Shown here in pieces: positions 1-8,086 of a stretch of DNA of 33,626 nt. The DNA is taken from the IMG/VR virus record IMGVR_UViG_3300037189_004204, positions 1 to 33,626 of that record; one strand, given 5' to 3'. Positions within the stretch are counted from its first letter, which is position 1. Each line of letters begins with the position of its first letter. Source of the stretch: a virus. Both the position numbers and the translations under genes were made by a program. The notes beneath the pieces were generated by a model that saw nothing but the letters and a program-made list of their open reading frames with translations, did not search any database and had not been told where the DNA came from.

Positions 1-2
1 AA

Positions 3-629
3 GAACTCACTGGAGCAGATGAAGAAGCAATCGCAAGAGCTGGTTCTTTGTCTAAAGCTTTTACGACTCTTCTTCAACGAGGATTGACAAAGCTTGGTTC
101 TAGGGACGTTACTAAAGAAGACCTTGACAACCTATTGTCAGGTGACCGCGATGCTATCTTGTTAGGTATCCGTCGCGTCACTTTTGGTGAAACGTTAGAC
201 GTAGGAGCTAGTTGCCATAATTGTTCTGTTGAACAAAAAGTGGCAATTAACTTAATTGATGACGTGCCAGTAAAAGAATTAAAAGACGGCGTAGCAAGCA
301 GGACTTGGGACGTTCAAACAAAGAAGGGGCCCGTACGCGTGACTCTTCCTGTTGGAAGCGTTCAAAAGAGATTAATTGAAAACTCAGAGAAAACATCAGC
401 TGAGATTAATACTCTTCTTCTTTCTGGTTGCATACTGTCAGTAAATGGAAATGTCTCAGTTGGAGCTTCAACAGCTTTATCTTTAGGTATGGCTGATAGA
501 ACAAAGATTGTAGATGAGATTTTAGACCGCAACCCAGGCCCACGCCTTGGGGAGGTGACCAAAGCTTGTCAGGCATGTGGAGAAGAGATTTCTCTCCCAC
601 TTAGCTTGCTTGATTTGTTTCGTCTATAG
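3..629 (+). CDS. T4 gp26-like baseplate/tail-assembly protein, 5' end outside window
   Basis: The reading frame is open from base 3, so the gene begins upstream of the window; a TTG at 48 is internal. The visible 208 residues resemble the T4 gp26 baseplate-hub family: a helical N-terminus ending in a 'LLGIRRVTFGE' type strand, then two CxxC pairs (CHNC and CQAC) that could hold zinc, and a 'LPLSLLDLF' C-terminus. Its place just before the tape measure gene is where tail-assembly chaperones lie in most long-tailed phages. I infer a chaperone or hub-assembly role. The stop at 627-629 may be bypassed by frameshifting into the next open frame. Confidence 0.65.
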   Translation, partial: ELTGADEEAIARAGSLSKAFTTLLQRGLTKLGSRDVTKEDLDNLLSGDRDAILLGIRRVTFGETLDVGASCHNCSVEQKVAINLIDDVPVKELKDGVASRTWDVQTKKGPVRVTLPVGSVQKRLIENSEKTSAEINTLLLSGCILSVNGNVSVGASTALSLGMADRTKIVDEILDRNPGPRLGEVTKACQACGEEISLPLSLLDLFRL

Positions 630-771
630 ACAACAAGATTATGAAGAATTACTCGACCAGTACGAGGTTCTAACAAGAACGTTTACTGGATGGACTCTTT
701 CAGATATCCGCGGATTATCTGTTAGAGACAGGCTTAACTGGATAGAGCGCTCTAAACGATTTAGGAGATAA
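577..771 (+). CDS. Probable frameshift extension of the tail-assembly chaperone
   Basis: This +1 frame is open from 559 to 771, overlaps the end of the gp26-like gene, and runs to 2 bases before the tape measure start. Its conserved-looking part begins after the upstream stop (about residue 18, 'YRQQDYEELLDQYEVL') and ends in 'RDRLNWIERSKRF', a pattern typical of the second ORF of tail-chaperone pairs. Start candidates GTG 577 and TTG 610 have no convincing ribosome-binding site. I infer it is made mostly as a frameshifted fusion. No classical heptanucleotide slip site is visible, so the mechanism is uncertain. The alternative is a separate small gene of about 50 residues. Confidence 0.5.
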   Translation: MEKRFLSHLACLICFVYRQQDYEELLDQYEVLTRTFTGWTLSDIRGLSVRDRLNWIERSKRFRR

Positions 772-773
772 GT

Positions 774-2798
774 ATGGGTAGCAAAGAGGGTCTTAACCTC
801 GGCGGGTCTAATAACCGCATGAGCTCTCAGCTTGCCGATTTCCAAAAAAATCTTTTAGCTATTGCTAATATCTTAGACAGCGTAGTCAAGCCTAAGATGG
901 CTGGACTTGAAAGTATTGTTGGACGAATGAGCGGCTCTTTAACCGGAGTCGCTAACATCTTTGGTGCTGTTAACTCAGGCGGAGGTAATGGCGGAGGAAG
1001 CAATGTAATTGCTGCTAGCGCTGGTAACCCTGGCGGTGGCGGAGTTGCTGCTGGCTATGCTGCTTACAAAATTGGTGGGGCAGCAATGGCTGCACTACCA
1101 AGCACTAACTTAGCTGTTCAACAAGATTTCTTAACTAACCGTACTCGTGCTTATGGTATGGCAGGGCTTGGAAATAATAATTTAGTAAATGCTGCTCAAA
1201 ACCGTATTGCTCAAAATGGAACAATCACTGACACGCTAGACCCCACACGCGCAATTATTGCAGCACAAGCTGGTGGTTTAGGTGGAGCACCCAACTTAAA
1301 TAGACTTCTTGCCGGTGCAGCAACTATGTCTAACCTTACTCCTGGAGTAGGTTTGGCTGGCAGCGTAGAAGCTAACGTAGCAATGCAACAAGGCCGTAAC
1401 GTAAATATGATGCGCGCTCAACTAGGTATCCAACTTCGTGGTCCTGACGGCTCTATGAAGTCTGTAGATAAAGTTGTAGATGAACTTTGGAACAAGATGC
1501 GCACCCAACAACGTGGCGGAGCTTCTCACGTAATTACTCAACAAGATATTTTAATTTCTCTTGAGCCGGGTAACTCTCTTGACTCAATGCTTAATATGTA
1601 TTTTGGAAATGACCCAGTTCTGCGCAAGCAAGTAGAAACAGGGTTGTTGGTAAAAGCAGCTACTGGTGGAAATACTGCGCTTGCTGATGTAAGTAAAAAA
1701 ACATTACAAAAGCTTGGGTTCAGCACTGCAGCAGTTAACTCACTTAGCAATAGAACCGCTCAGTCAGCTCAAACTTTACAAAATACGGCTGGGGCTTCAG
1801 CTGCTGGGTTTGCTACAGCTAACACTATGGCCGCTGATGTTTCTAAAATTGCTAACTCTTTGCCTGGAATTGCTGATGCCCTTTCTTATGTAAATAGTAC
1901 TAGAAATGGTATTAGCGGAATTGGCGGCGGAAGCCTTGTAAAAATATTAGGAACTTTACTTGGCGGAGGAATAGGACTCGCTACTGGCGGTCCTTTAGGC
2001 GCTATTGCTGGAATGTCTATTGCAGGAATGATTACTGGAAAAGCTAGCGGTGGGCCAGTTAATGACAAAGTGCCTTACATTGTTGGTGAAAAGGGTCCTG
2101 AGCTTTTTGTACCTAAAACAGACGGAACCATTATTCCTAACCACGTTATTGGTAGAGCTGGGGGCGGAGACGTAAGCGCTAAAGGTTTTGCGACCAAACT
2201 TTTGCAAGGGCTTGGCGCGACACCTACCCCGGAAGCTATAGCAAATGTTATGTATTGGGAAGGTAAAGAAGGCGGTAACTGGAATAACTCCGCTAAATTT
2301 AACCCGCTTAATACTTCGTATCAACTACCTGGTTCTAAAAACTTCGACACAGGTAAATCTGGGAGTGGAGTTCAAGCTTATAAATCTTGGAACCAGGGGC
2401 TAAAAGCTACTATAAATACTCTTACTGGAAAGTCTGCTGATGCTCGCGGTTATACAGATATTGTTAACTTTTTAAAAAGCGGTGGGGGAAGTAACGAAGA
2501 CTTCTTAAAACTTATGCAAGCTTCTTCTTGGGATGCGGGTAAATATGGCGGAGGTAAATCCTCAAGCTTATTACCAAACGTTGAGTCGTTTGTTGGAAAT
2601 AGCTCAGGGTTTACTCAACAACAAATTTTAAATGGAGCTACTGCTGGAGCAAAGGCAAATGCTGCGGGAAATACTTATAACTATGGTGGCGTAACAGTAA
2701 CTATTAATGGAGCTAACCAAAGCCCAGAAGCTATAGCTAAGGCGGTAAAAGAAGCGATGAAGGACCCACTTGTTAACGGAAAGGTGGCTACAAAATAA
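774..2798 (+). CDS. Tape measure protein with C-terminal glycan-hydrolase-like domain
   Basis: At 674 residues this is short for a tape measure protein. The ATG is preceded by AGGAG with good spacing. After a Gly/Ala-rich helical region there is a hydrophobic stretch (about 385-425) suited to membrane insertion. It is followed by the motif found at the end of many tape measure proteins, 'ASGGPV...GEKGPELFVP' (about residues 424-447) and 'GTIIPN'. Downstream, residues about 490-560 carry 'KFNPLNT', 'GVQAYKSW' and 'GLKATINTL', resembling lysozyme/transglycosylase-type domains that act on peptidoglycan during entry. By the family rule of about 1.5 angstrom per residue the tail would be near 100 nm. 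The stop overlaps the next ATG (TAATG). Confidence 0.85.
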   Translation: MGSKEGLNLGGSNNRMSSQLADFQKNLLAIANILDSVVKPKMAGLESIVGRMSGSLTGVANIFGAVNSGGGNGGGSNVIAASAGNPGGGGVAAGYAAYKIGGAAMAALPSTNLAVQQDFLTNRTRAYGMAGLGNNNLVNAAQNRIAQNGTITDTLDPTRAIIAAQAGGLGGAPNLNRLLAGAATMSNLTPGVGLAGSVEANVAMQQGRNVNMMRAQLGIQLRGPDGSMKSVDKVVDELWNKMRTQQRGGASHVITQQDILISLEPGNSLDSMLNMYFGNDPVLRKQVETGLLVKAATGGNTALADVSKKTLQKLGFSTAAVNSLSNRTAQSAQTLQNTAGASAAGFATANTMAADVSKIANSLPGIADALSYVNSTRNGISGIGGGSLVKILGTLLGGGIGLATGGPLGAIAGMSIAGMITGKASGGPVNDKVPYIVGEKGPELFVPKTDGTIIPNHVIGRAGGGDVSAKGFATKLLQGLGATPTPEAIANVMYWEGKEGGNWNNSAKFNPLNTSYQLPGSKNFDTGKSGSGVQAYKSWNQGLKATINTLTGKSADARGYTDIVNFLKSGGGSNEDFLKLMQASSWDAGKYGGGKSSSLLPNVESFVGNSSGFTQQQILNGATAGAKANAAGNTYNYGGVTVTINGANQSPEAIAKAVKEAMKDPLVNGKVATK

Positions 2799-3994
2799 TG
2801 AACGGCGGCTCAGTTAATACTCCTCCTAAGCAACCAAAGCCTAAGTCAGCTATTACTACTTTAACAGCCGACGCTACTAATAAGCGAAGCCCTAATGGTA
2901 TGAAGGCTAACCTTCCTCCGCATAAGTGGAGCCTTCCTATTGAGTCTGGCGCTCTTGACTACACAGAAACTGCCTATGTAGGCTCACAACTTGGTACTGT
3001 TGAAGGCAATCATCCAGTCATTAACAATGGAACTCGTAGAGCTATTCTTTGGTATTTTAACGGCCCAGACGTTCTATTAAATGAAACTACAAATACCGAA
3101 ACGCCTAAAAAGCCTGTCACTCCTAAGATGACCTCTATCTCTGAGCTGGTTAAACTTCCTTACAATCAAGCTGTTGATGCAGCTCTTGCTAGTGTTTCAT
3201 ACGGAACTGGTACTACCGGATATCCGGGCGTGCCTCAATCAATTAATAATCAAATATTTGGAAAAACAGCTACTAGTTCTCAAAAGAATAAATTAGCCAA
3301 CTCTTTAAAACAAGCTGTGGCAACAACTACTAAAAAGAAAAAAGTTACTGATGCTAAAGCAGCGTCATCAACTAGTACGCCAAAAAACGCGGTTAACTAC
3401 ACAATTGACAACGATTGGGCTTTTCAATTCTTATGGAACCCAACAGATATTAGTGTCAGTTTGCAGCGCAATGTGAATGTGACCCCCAACGTGTCAGACC
3501 AATTTGCTACTGTTGCGGGCTTTTTTCCTTCTCAAGAAAGCGTCACTTTTACTATTACTTTAGATAGAACTTGGGATATGGCTTGTATTAGAAATATGAG
3601 CACAGAAGAAGCTGTCAAGTACTACATCACTGACGGTAACCCTCTTCAACTTGACCTTGGGGATATGAACCGTAAAGTCGAAGCATTAAAAAAGCTTGGA
3701 ACTGGCGCAGACATTGAGTACCTTCTTAAAGTAATTAACGGAGAAGGTAAAGGTAACCAAGGAGTATGGACAAATGGACTTGGTAAACAAACTGCTGACA
3801 TTGGTTACCTTTTGCCTAACTTATTAGCTGTAAGTTTTGGACCAATGCCAGACTCCCTATCTTATGTAGGATGGATTTCTAGCTTACAAATTTCTCACGC
3901 CGCTTTTACTGAAGACATGATTCCAATTAGAACTAGTGTGCAAGTATCACTAGATTGCCTTTCAGCTTCCAGAATGGATTCGGTACAATACTAA
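2798..3994 (+). CDS. Afp7/CIS-tube-like baseplate hub adaptor
   Basis: The protein has 398 residues; the first half is low-complexity (Thr/Lys/Asn-rich, residues about 1-200). The second half has the layout of the contractile-system tube-to-hub adaptor family (Afp7, CIS_tube): 'FQFLWNPTDIS', a 'ESVTFTITLDRTWD' strand pair, a helix with 'YLLKVIN', then 'LLAVSFGPMP' and 'YVGWISSLQISH...PIRTSVQVSL'. Family members sit between the tube and the hub, usually with a LysM domain at their C-terminus. Here the LysM-like domain is the separate next gene. The identification rests on pattern, not on a database match. Translation is probably coupled to the tape measure gene through TAATG. Confidence 0.5.
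   Translation: MNGGSVNTPPKQPKPKSAITTLTADATNKRSPNGMKANLPPHKWSLPIESGALDYTETAYVGSQLGTVEGNHPVINNGTRRAILWYFNGPDVLLNETTNTETPKKPVTPKMTSISELVKLPYNQAVDAALASVSYGTGTTGYPGVPQSINNQIFGKTATSSQKNKLANSLKQAVATTTKKKKVTDAKAASSTSTPKNAVNYTIDNDWAFQFLWNPTDISVSLQRNVNVTPNVSDQFATVAGFFPSQESVTFTITLDRTWDMACIRNMSTEEAVKYYITDGNPLQLDLGDMNRKVEALKKLGTGADIEYLLKVINGEGKGNQGVWTNGLGKQTADIGYLLPNLLAVSFGPMPDSLSYVGWISSLQISHAAFTEDMIPIRTSVQVSLDCLSASRMDSVQY
3984..3989 (+). promoter_or_regulatory. Candidate -10 box (TACAAT) for a leaderless transcript
   Basis: TACAAT fits the actinobacterial TAnnnT -10 consensus and lies exactly six bases before ATG 3996. That would place the transcription start on the A of the start codon. The gene has no Shine-Dalgarno sequence. 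No clear -35 box is seen. The spacing is shared with five other genes in the window. Confidence 0.4.
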
Positions 3995-3995
3995 A

Positions 3996-4277
3996 ATGAC
4001 TATATATAAAGGTTCTAGATACGAGTACTCTGTAATTGACTATGTGGCTACCAGTGTTGACGGCAGCCCTGACCCGGTAGTTTTTTATGAGTTTTCTGAT
4101 ATAGGTAAAATTTCTTACTATGAGCACACATATGTATATGGAGAGCGCTTAGACCAAATAGCTCATAAGTACTATAAAAATCCTGAGTATTGGTGGATTA
4201 TCCCTGAATATAACCCAGAAATTAGCGACTTTACAAACATTACTCCTGGAACTATTTTGAGGATTCCTCGTGTTTAA
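3996..4277 (+). CDS. LysM/Tail_X-like baseplate protein
   Basis: This 93-residue protein ends in a LysM-type fold: 'YGERLDQIAHKYY' then 'PEYWWIIPEYNPEI' and 'ITPGTILRIP'. These are the hallmarks of P2 gpX (Tail_X) and T4 gp53-like baseplate proteins. Such domains clamp hub and wedge parts of the baseplate and may touch peptidoglycan. The gene lies between the CIS-tube-like adaptor and the hub gene, as expected for a part of the same complex. Its stop overlaps the GTG start of the hub gene by 8 bases. The start has no Shine-Dalgarno but has TACAAT six bases upstream. Confidence 0.75.
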   Translation: MTIYKGSRYEYSVIDYVATSVDGSPDPVVFYEFSDIGKISYYEHTYVYGERLDQIAHKYYKNPEYWWIIPEYNPEISDFTNITPGTILRIPRV

Positions 4278-5619
4278 TTTTGTAAAAGTATCTTTTCCTG
4301 AAACATCTATTACACCTAAAGCTGTTTACTCTGCTGAAGTATATCAAAATAGGTATGAGCACGAAATAGCTGTTGTCAGGTTTAGAGATTGGGGAGTTGA
4401 GTACGACGTAGTTTCACCCGGCTCACTGGTGGCTCTTCATATTTATAACTTAAAGCATGAAGAAAGAAATTTTCATGGGTACATCCATCACATAAAAGCT
4501 GTTAAAACGCCGGGCACAGATTTAACTGAAATGGTAATAGTTGGCGGCTCATTTCCTATGAAACAGCCGTCTCAAACTGTGTACCGTGATATGTCTGCAG
4601 ATATGGTTATTAAACAAATTGCTTTAAACCACGGATTTGCTTGTTATGCGGAACCTCATCCCAGAATTTATCCTCAAATATCTCAAGCCGGACATACCGA
4701 CTGGGAATTGATGGTAAAACTTGCAAAACAATCTGGGTACACATTAAGAACTCAAAATACTGAGTTGTACTTTCAACCTATTATGAAAGACTACACAGAT
4801 TTACGCAGCGAAGCACATAAGTTTACAATGAGAAATGCCAATAGCCCAGACGGCTCTAACCTGTACTCATTCTCTTTAATGGTGGGTGAATCTTTGCCGT
4901 TTGAAGACGCTATGAAGTCTGCCGTAGCTATTACAGGAGTTGATGCTGGCTCAGCCTCTATAACGTCTATAACTAAACAAGTAAGAAACAAAAAAACAAG
5001 GACTAAATCTAAACCTGAGTTTTTTGATATGTTTGCTACAGATATCGTGGCTACTGACGCTTTAGTTGCTAAACACGAGGCTGAAGCAGCTGAAAATAGG
5101 AACTCGTTTCCTTATAGAGCAACTGCTGAAGTTATAGGCACCCCATCTTTACGCCCTGATATGCCTGTGTACTTAGAAGGACTTGGACCTGATTATTCAG
5201 GATATTGGATTATCTTAGGCGTCGAACACAGAATAATTGAAGACGAAAGAAACGCTCAAAAATTCACAACAGTGCTTTACCTAGGAATTGATTCTTTGGG
5301 CAGCCACGCTGTTTGGACAGATGGGACTTTAATTTCTAGCCCTGACTACCGCCCATCTAGAACCGTAATCCCTAACGTGCGTCAAGTTAATATTGTTCCA
5401 AAAACAAAAATGGTTCAGACCTATAACAAGATAGGTCCTCAATCCTCTGCCGCATTTAGTGCTGTAAAAAATAGAGCTGTTCCAAAAATTAACAATAGAG
5501 CATCCGCAGCATCAAAATGGAAAACTGTAACCCCGTTAATCTCAAATGTAACTCAACATAACGACACTACGCCAAGCACAGTAAAAGCTAGATACAAGAA
5601 AGCGCTCGGGTTAAAATGA
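4270..5619 (+). CDS. Baseplate hub protein, P2 gpD / T4 gp27-like
   Basis: This 449-residue protein has the organisation of the late-control gene D family. An N-terminal beta domain ('AEVYQNRYEHEIAVVRF', 'VSPGSLVALHIY', 'FHGYIHHIKAV') is followed by 'MSADMVIKQIALNHGF', 'HTDWELMVKLAKQSGYTL' and 'TELYFQP', which are the helix and strand signatures of the second hub domain. The hub forms the trimeric platform that holds the spike. The C-terminal 90 residues are basic and low-complexity. The start is GTG with GAGGA just upstream. The stop overlaps the spike gene (ATGA). Confidence 0.8.
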   Translation: MFNFVKVSFPETSITPKAVYSAEVYQNRYEHEIAVVRFRDWGVEYDVVSPGSLVALHIYNLKHEERNFHGYIHHIKAVKTPGTDLTEMVIVGGSFPMKQPSQTVYRDMSADMVIKQIALNHGFACYAEPHPRIYPQISQAGHTDWELMVKLAKQSGYTLRTQNTELYFQPIMKDYTDLRSEAHKFTMRNANSPDGSNLYSFSLMVGESLPFEDAMKSAVAITGVDAGSASITSITKQVRNKKTRTKSKPEFFDMFATDIVATDALVAKHEAEAAENRNSFPYRATAEVIGTPSLRPDMPVYLEGLGPDYSGYWIILGVEHRIIEDERNAQKFTTVLYLGIDSLGSHAVWTDGTLISSPDYRPSRTVIPNVRQVNIVPKTKMVQTYNKIGPQSSAAFSAVKNRAVPKINNRASAASKWKTVTPLISNVTQHNDTTPSTVKARYKKALGLK

Positions 5620-5963
5620 CAGACGACAATAAGTTTTATGGGCTATACAGGGGAATATGTATTGATAACCAAGACCCTGAAAACTTAAATAAAATACTTT
5701 TACAGGTCCCACAAATTTTAGGAGAAGCTGTTACTAACTGGGCTCCAGCCTGCGCCCCTGTAACTAATAACACTACTCACGATACTCACACCGATGTATA
5801 CACAAGTAGCGGGACATCTGTCAGCACTTTTGGAGCACATACGCACACTGTTACGTTAAACTCTACACATAGCGCTCACAACTCTGTTCCAAATGTAGGA
5901 CAATTGGTGTGGGTAATGTTTATAGCAGGCGACCCTAACTTTCCGGTTTGGATTGGAGTATAA
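5616..5963 (+). CDS. Small OB-fold baseplate spike protein (gp5/gpV-like) with His-rich insert
   Basis: The 115 residues begin 'FYGLYRGICIDNQDPENLNK' and 'KILLQVPQILGE', and end 'PNVGQLVWVMFIAGDPNFPVWIG'. This is the classic OB fold of gp5_N, VgrG and gpV spike bases. It lacks the lysozyme domain of T4 gp5 and any long beta-helix. Instead residues about 50-88 form an insert rich in Thr, Ser and His, with HDTH and HTH motifs. In P2 gpV and phi92 gp138 the spike tip uses HxH residues to bind iron, so a metal-binding role here is plausible inference. ATG 5616 overlaps the hub stop. Confidence 0.8.
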   Translation: MTDDNKFYGLYRGICIDNQDPENLNKILLQVPQILGEAVTNWAPACAPVTNNTTHDTHTDVYTSSGTSVSTFGAHTHTVTLNSTHSAHNSVPNVGQLVWVMFIAGDPNFPVWIGV

Positions 5964-5965
5964 CT

Positions 5966-6379
5966 ATGGCTCAATCAGCTATATCACTTCCTTTTTCATT
6001 TGACTCGGCTGGAGCTGTCTCAAGTACCACAGATGAAAACAAAATTTGGCAAGATAGAGTTGTTCTTGTTGTTATGACTTTGCTTCAAGAACGTGTTATG
6101 CGTCCATCATTTGGTACAAATATAAAGTCTTTTGCTTTGGATAATCGAGCAGCTGCCGCAGATGCTATAAAGTCAGAAATCTATAACGCTTTTCCTTTGT
6201 GGCTGTCTGAGCTTACAGTCACGGGTGTAAGCACTACAATAGACCCTGCAGACGGATATTTATTAATTGAAATTACGTACAAGTACGGTGTTTCAACAAC
6301 TGTAGGAAAAGTAAACATAAAGACCGCCATATTTAACAGGTCTGGCGACGTAATCGTGGAGGTACCAAATGGCCAGTAA
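5966..6379 (+). CDS. Baseplate wedge protein, gp25/GpW family
   Basis: This 137-residue protein has the lysozyme-like gp25 fold signature: 'WQDRVVLVVMTLLQERVMRPSFGTN', an Ala-rich helix ('AAAADAIKSEIYNAFPLW'), then beta strands 'VTGVSTTIDP' and 'LLIEITYKY'. Proteins of this family start sheath assembly at the baseplate. I chose ATG 5966, preceded by TTGGAG at suitable spacing, over the upstream in-frame TTG 5948. It is followed directly, with an 11-base overlap, by the J-like wedge gene, the usual neighbour. Confidence 0.85.
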   Translation: MAQSAISLPFSFDSAGAVSSTTDENKIWQDRVVLVVMTLLQERVMRPSFGTNIKSFALDNRAAAADAIKSEIYNAFPLWLSELTVTGVSTTIDPADGYLLIEITYKYGVSTTVGKVNIKTAIFNRSGDVIVEVPNGQ

Positions 6380-8084
6380 TAACTACGTTCTTACGGTTGA
6401 TTACACATCAAGAGATTATGCGTCTATCCGTCAAGACCTTATAAATCTTATTCCTACTTTTGCACCAACTTGGACCAACAGAGACCCAGCTGACTTTGGC
6501 ATGACCTTGTTGGAGCTTTTCTCATATATGGGCGACCTTATTAACTACTACATTGACCGTTCCGCTAACGAAGCATTTATTAATACCGCTAGCCAACGTC
6601 AAAATGTACTTAGTATTGCAACATTGTTAGGGTATGCCGCTACAGATAGCACTGCAGCCACAGTGACCTTAACTTTTCAAAACTCTACGGCATCCCCTAT
6701 TACTGTTCCAGCTCTTACACAAGTAGCTACAAACAGCGTTTCAAACGGAATTACTTCTCAAATTGTATTTGAAACAGATACCTCAGTAGTTGTTCCAGCC
6801 AAAGTCGGCACTACTAATGGGTCAGCTACAGTCACAGCTACTCAAGGCGTCACTGTAACTAATGAACTAGTCGGAACTTCAGATGGTAATGCTGGACAAT
6901 CATTTGCTCTTTCTCAATACCCAGTAATTAACGACAGTATGGTTACCACTGTTGGCGGTATTAACTACGAAAAGGTTGAGTACCTTATTGACTACAACGG
7001 ATATGACCCAGTTGTTGTTAGTAACACAGACTCTTTGGGTATTACTTCGGTTGTCTTTGGCGACAATATCAGCGGACGTGTTCCTCCTAGTTCTACCCCG
7101 GTTTATGTAACCTATCGTGTAGGCGGCGGTGCAGCGGGTAACGTAGCGGCTGCAACTATTAAATACATTTTAAGTTTTCCATCTAGCTCAGTACCTGCTG
7201 GTCTTAGCGTATTAAACCAAGGTTCGGCCGCTACTGGCGGAGCTGACCCGGAATCTACTGACTCTATCCGCGTAAACGCTCCTTTAAGTATTCGTTCATT
7301 AAACAGAGCTGTATCACTAGACGACTATGCTTCTTTAGCTCTTCAAGTCAGCGGAGTAAGCAAAGCGGTAGCGGTAGGTTCTACCTACAACAGCATTACG
7401 CTTTACTTTGTTCCTTACGGAGACACCGGAGTATTGATTGATGGAATTACCCCATCAACCGTGTTTAACACAATGAAAACCGATTTACAACACTTCTTTG
7501 TTGGAAAGACTCCTCCGGGAACAACGATTACTTACCAACCAGCTAAGTATGTAAACACTGACATTATTATCAATGTTACAGTTTTGAATAACTACAAAGC
7601 TACTGCGGTCCAAGCAGCGGTTACTGCGGCAATTCAAAGCCTTTTCTACATTGATAATGTTATTTTCCAAGACAGAATTTCTTACCAAGATGTTATGGCA
7701 ACTATTGCTGCAATTGATGGCGTTGCATACTCTCAAATACAAAAACTGGTACGCGCTGATGAAGACTTGACGTACACAATTACTAATAAAGCTTCTAATG
7801 GAACTGTGGCTACTCTTACTACTTCTGCGGCTCATTCTTTAAAAGTCGGGCAAACAGTATTAGTAAGCGGAGTAGACACTACTTACAACGGCGTGTTTGT
7901 TATTACTGCGGTAGCCTCAACTACGTTTTCTTACGCTTTGGTGTCTCCTACTTTAGTAACAACTGCTGCTACAGGGTCTGTTACCACGCTTATTCAAAAC
8001 GATATTGTATGTGCAGTTAATGAAGTTCCACAGATTGCTACTGGCGGACTAACAGTTAATACTGTTGGTGGAATTGTAGGCTAA
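6369..8084 (+). CDS. Baseplate wedge protein, gp6/J (gp47) family, with extra C-terminal module
   Basis: This 571-residue protein begins 'VDYTSRDYASIRQDLINLIP' and 'DPADFGMTLLELFSYMGDL', typical of baseplate J-like proteins that form the wedge ring. The central part has 'ATGGADPESTDSIRVNAP' and 'RAVSLDDYASLALQVSGV', both characteristic of the family. Residues about 475-550 hold an extra small beta module ('GTVATLTTSAAHSLKVGQ...VLVSG...GVFVITAV..TTFSY'). The same module occurs twice in the next gene. GGAGG sits seven bases before the ATG. Confidence 0.85.
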   Translation: MASNNYVLTVDYTSRDYASIRQDLINLIPTFAPTWTNRDPADFGMTLLELFSYMGDLINYYIDRSANEAFINTASQRQNVLSIATLLGYAATDSTAATVTLTFQNSTASPITVPALTQVATNSVSNGITSQIVFETDTSVVVPAKVGTTNGSATVTATQGVTVTNELVGTSDGNAGQSFALSQYPVINDSMVTTVGGINYEKVEYLIDYNGYDPVVVSNTDSLGITSVVFGDNISGRVPPSSTPVYVTYRVGGGAAGNVAAATIKYILSFPSSSVPAGLSVLNQGSAATGGADPESTDSIRVNAPLSIRSLNRAVSLDDYASLALQVSGVSKAVAVGSTYNSITLYFVPYGDTGVLIDGITPSTVFNTMKTDLQHFFVGKTPPGTTITYQPAKYVNTDIIINVTVLNNYKATAVQAAVTAAIQSLFYIDNVIFQDRISYQDVMATIAAIDGVAYSQIQKLVRADEDLTYTITNKASNGTVATLTTSAAHSLKVGQTVLVSGVDTTYNGVFVITAVASTTFSYALVSPTLVTTAATGSVTTLIQNDIVCAVNEVPQIATGGLTVNTVGGIVG

Positions 8085-8086
8085 CA

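Noticed and set aside
577-771. Chaperone extension as an independent gene
   Set aside because: Not fully excluded, but the possible starts lack ribosome-binding sites and the conserved part starts only after the upstream stop, so frameshift is preferred.
1995-2324. Minus-strand ORF of 109 codons
   Set aside because: It is antisense to the conserved tape measure motif region and has no family signature.
7485-7835. Minus-strand ORF of 116 codons
   Set aside because: It lies wholly inside the J-like wedge gene, whose protein is clearly conserved, and its product is Ser/Cys/Asn-rich without any known pattern.
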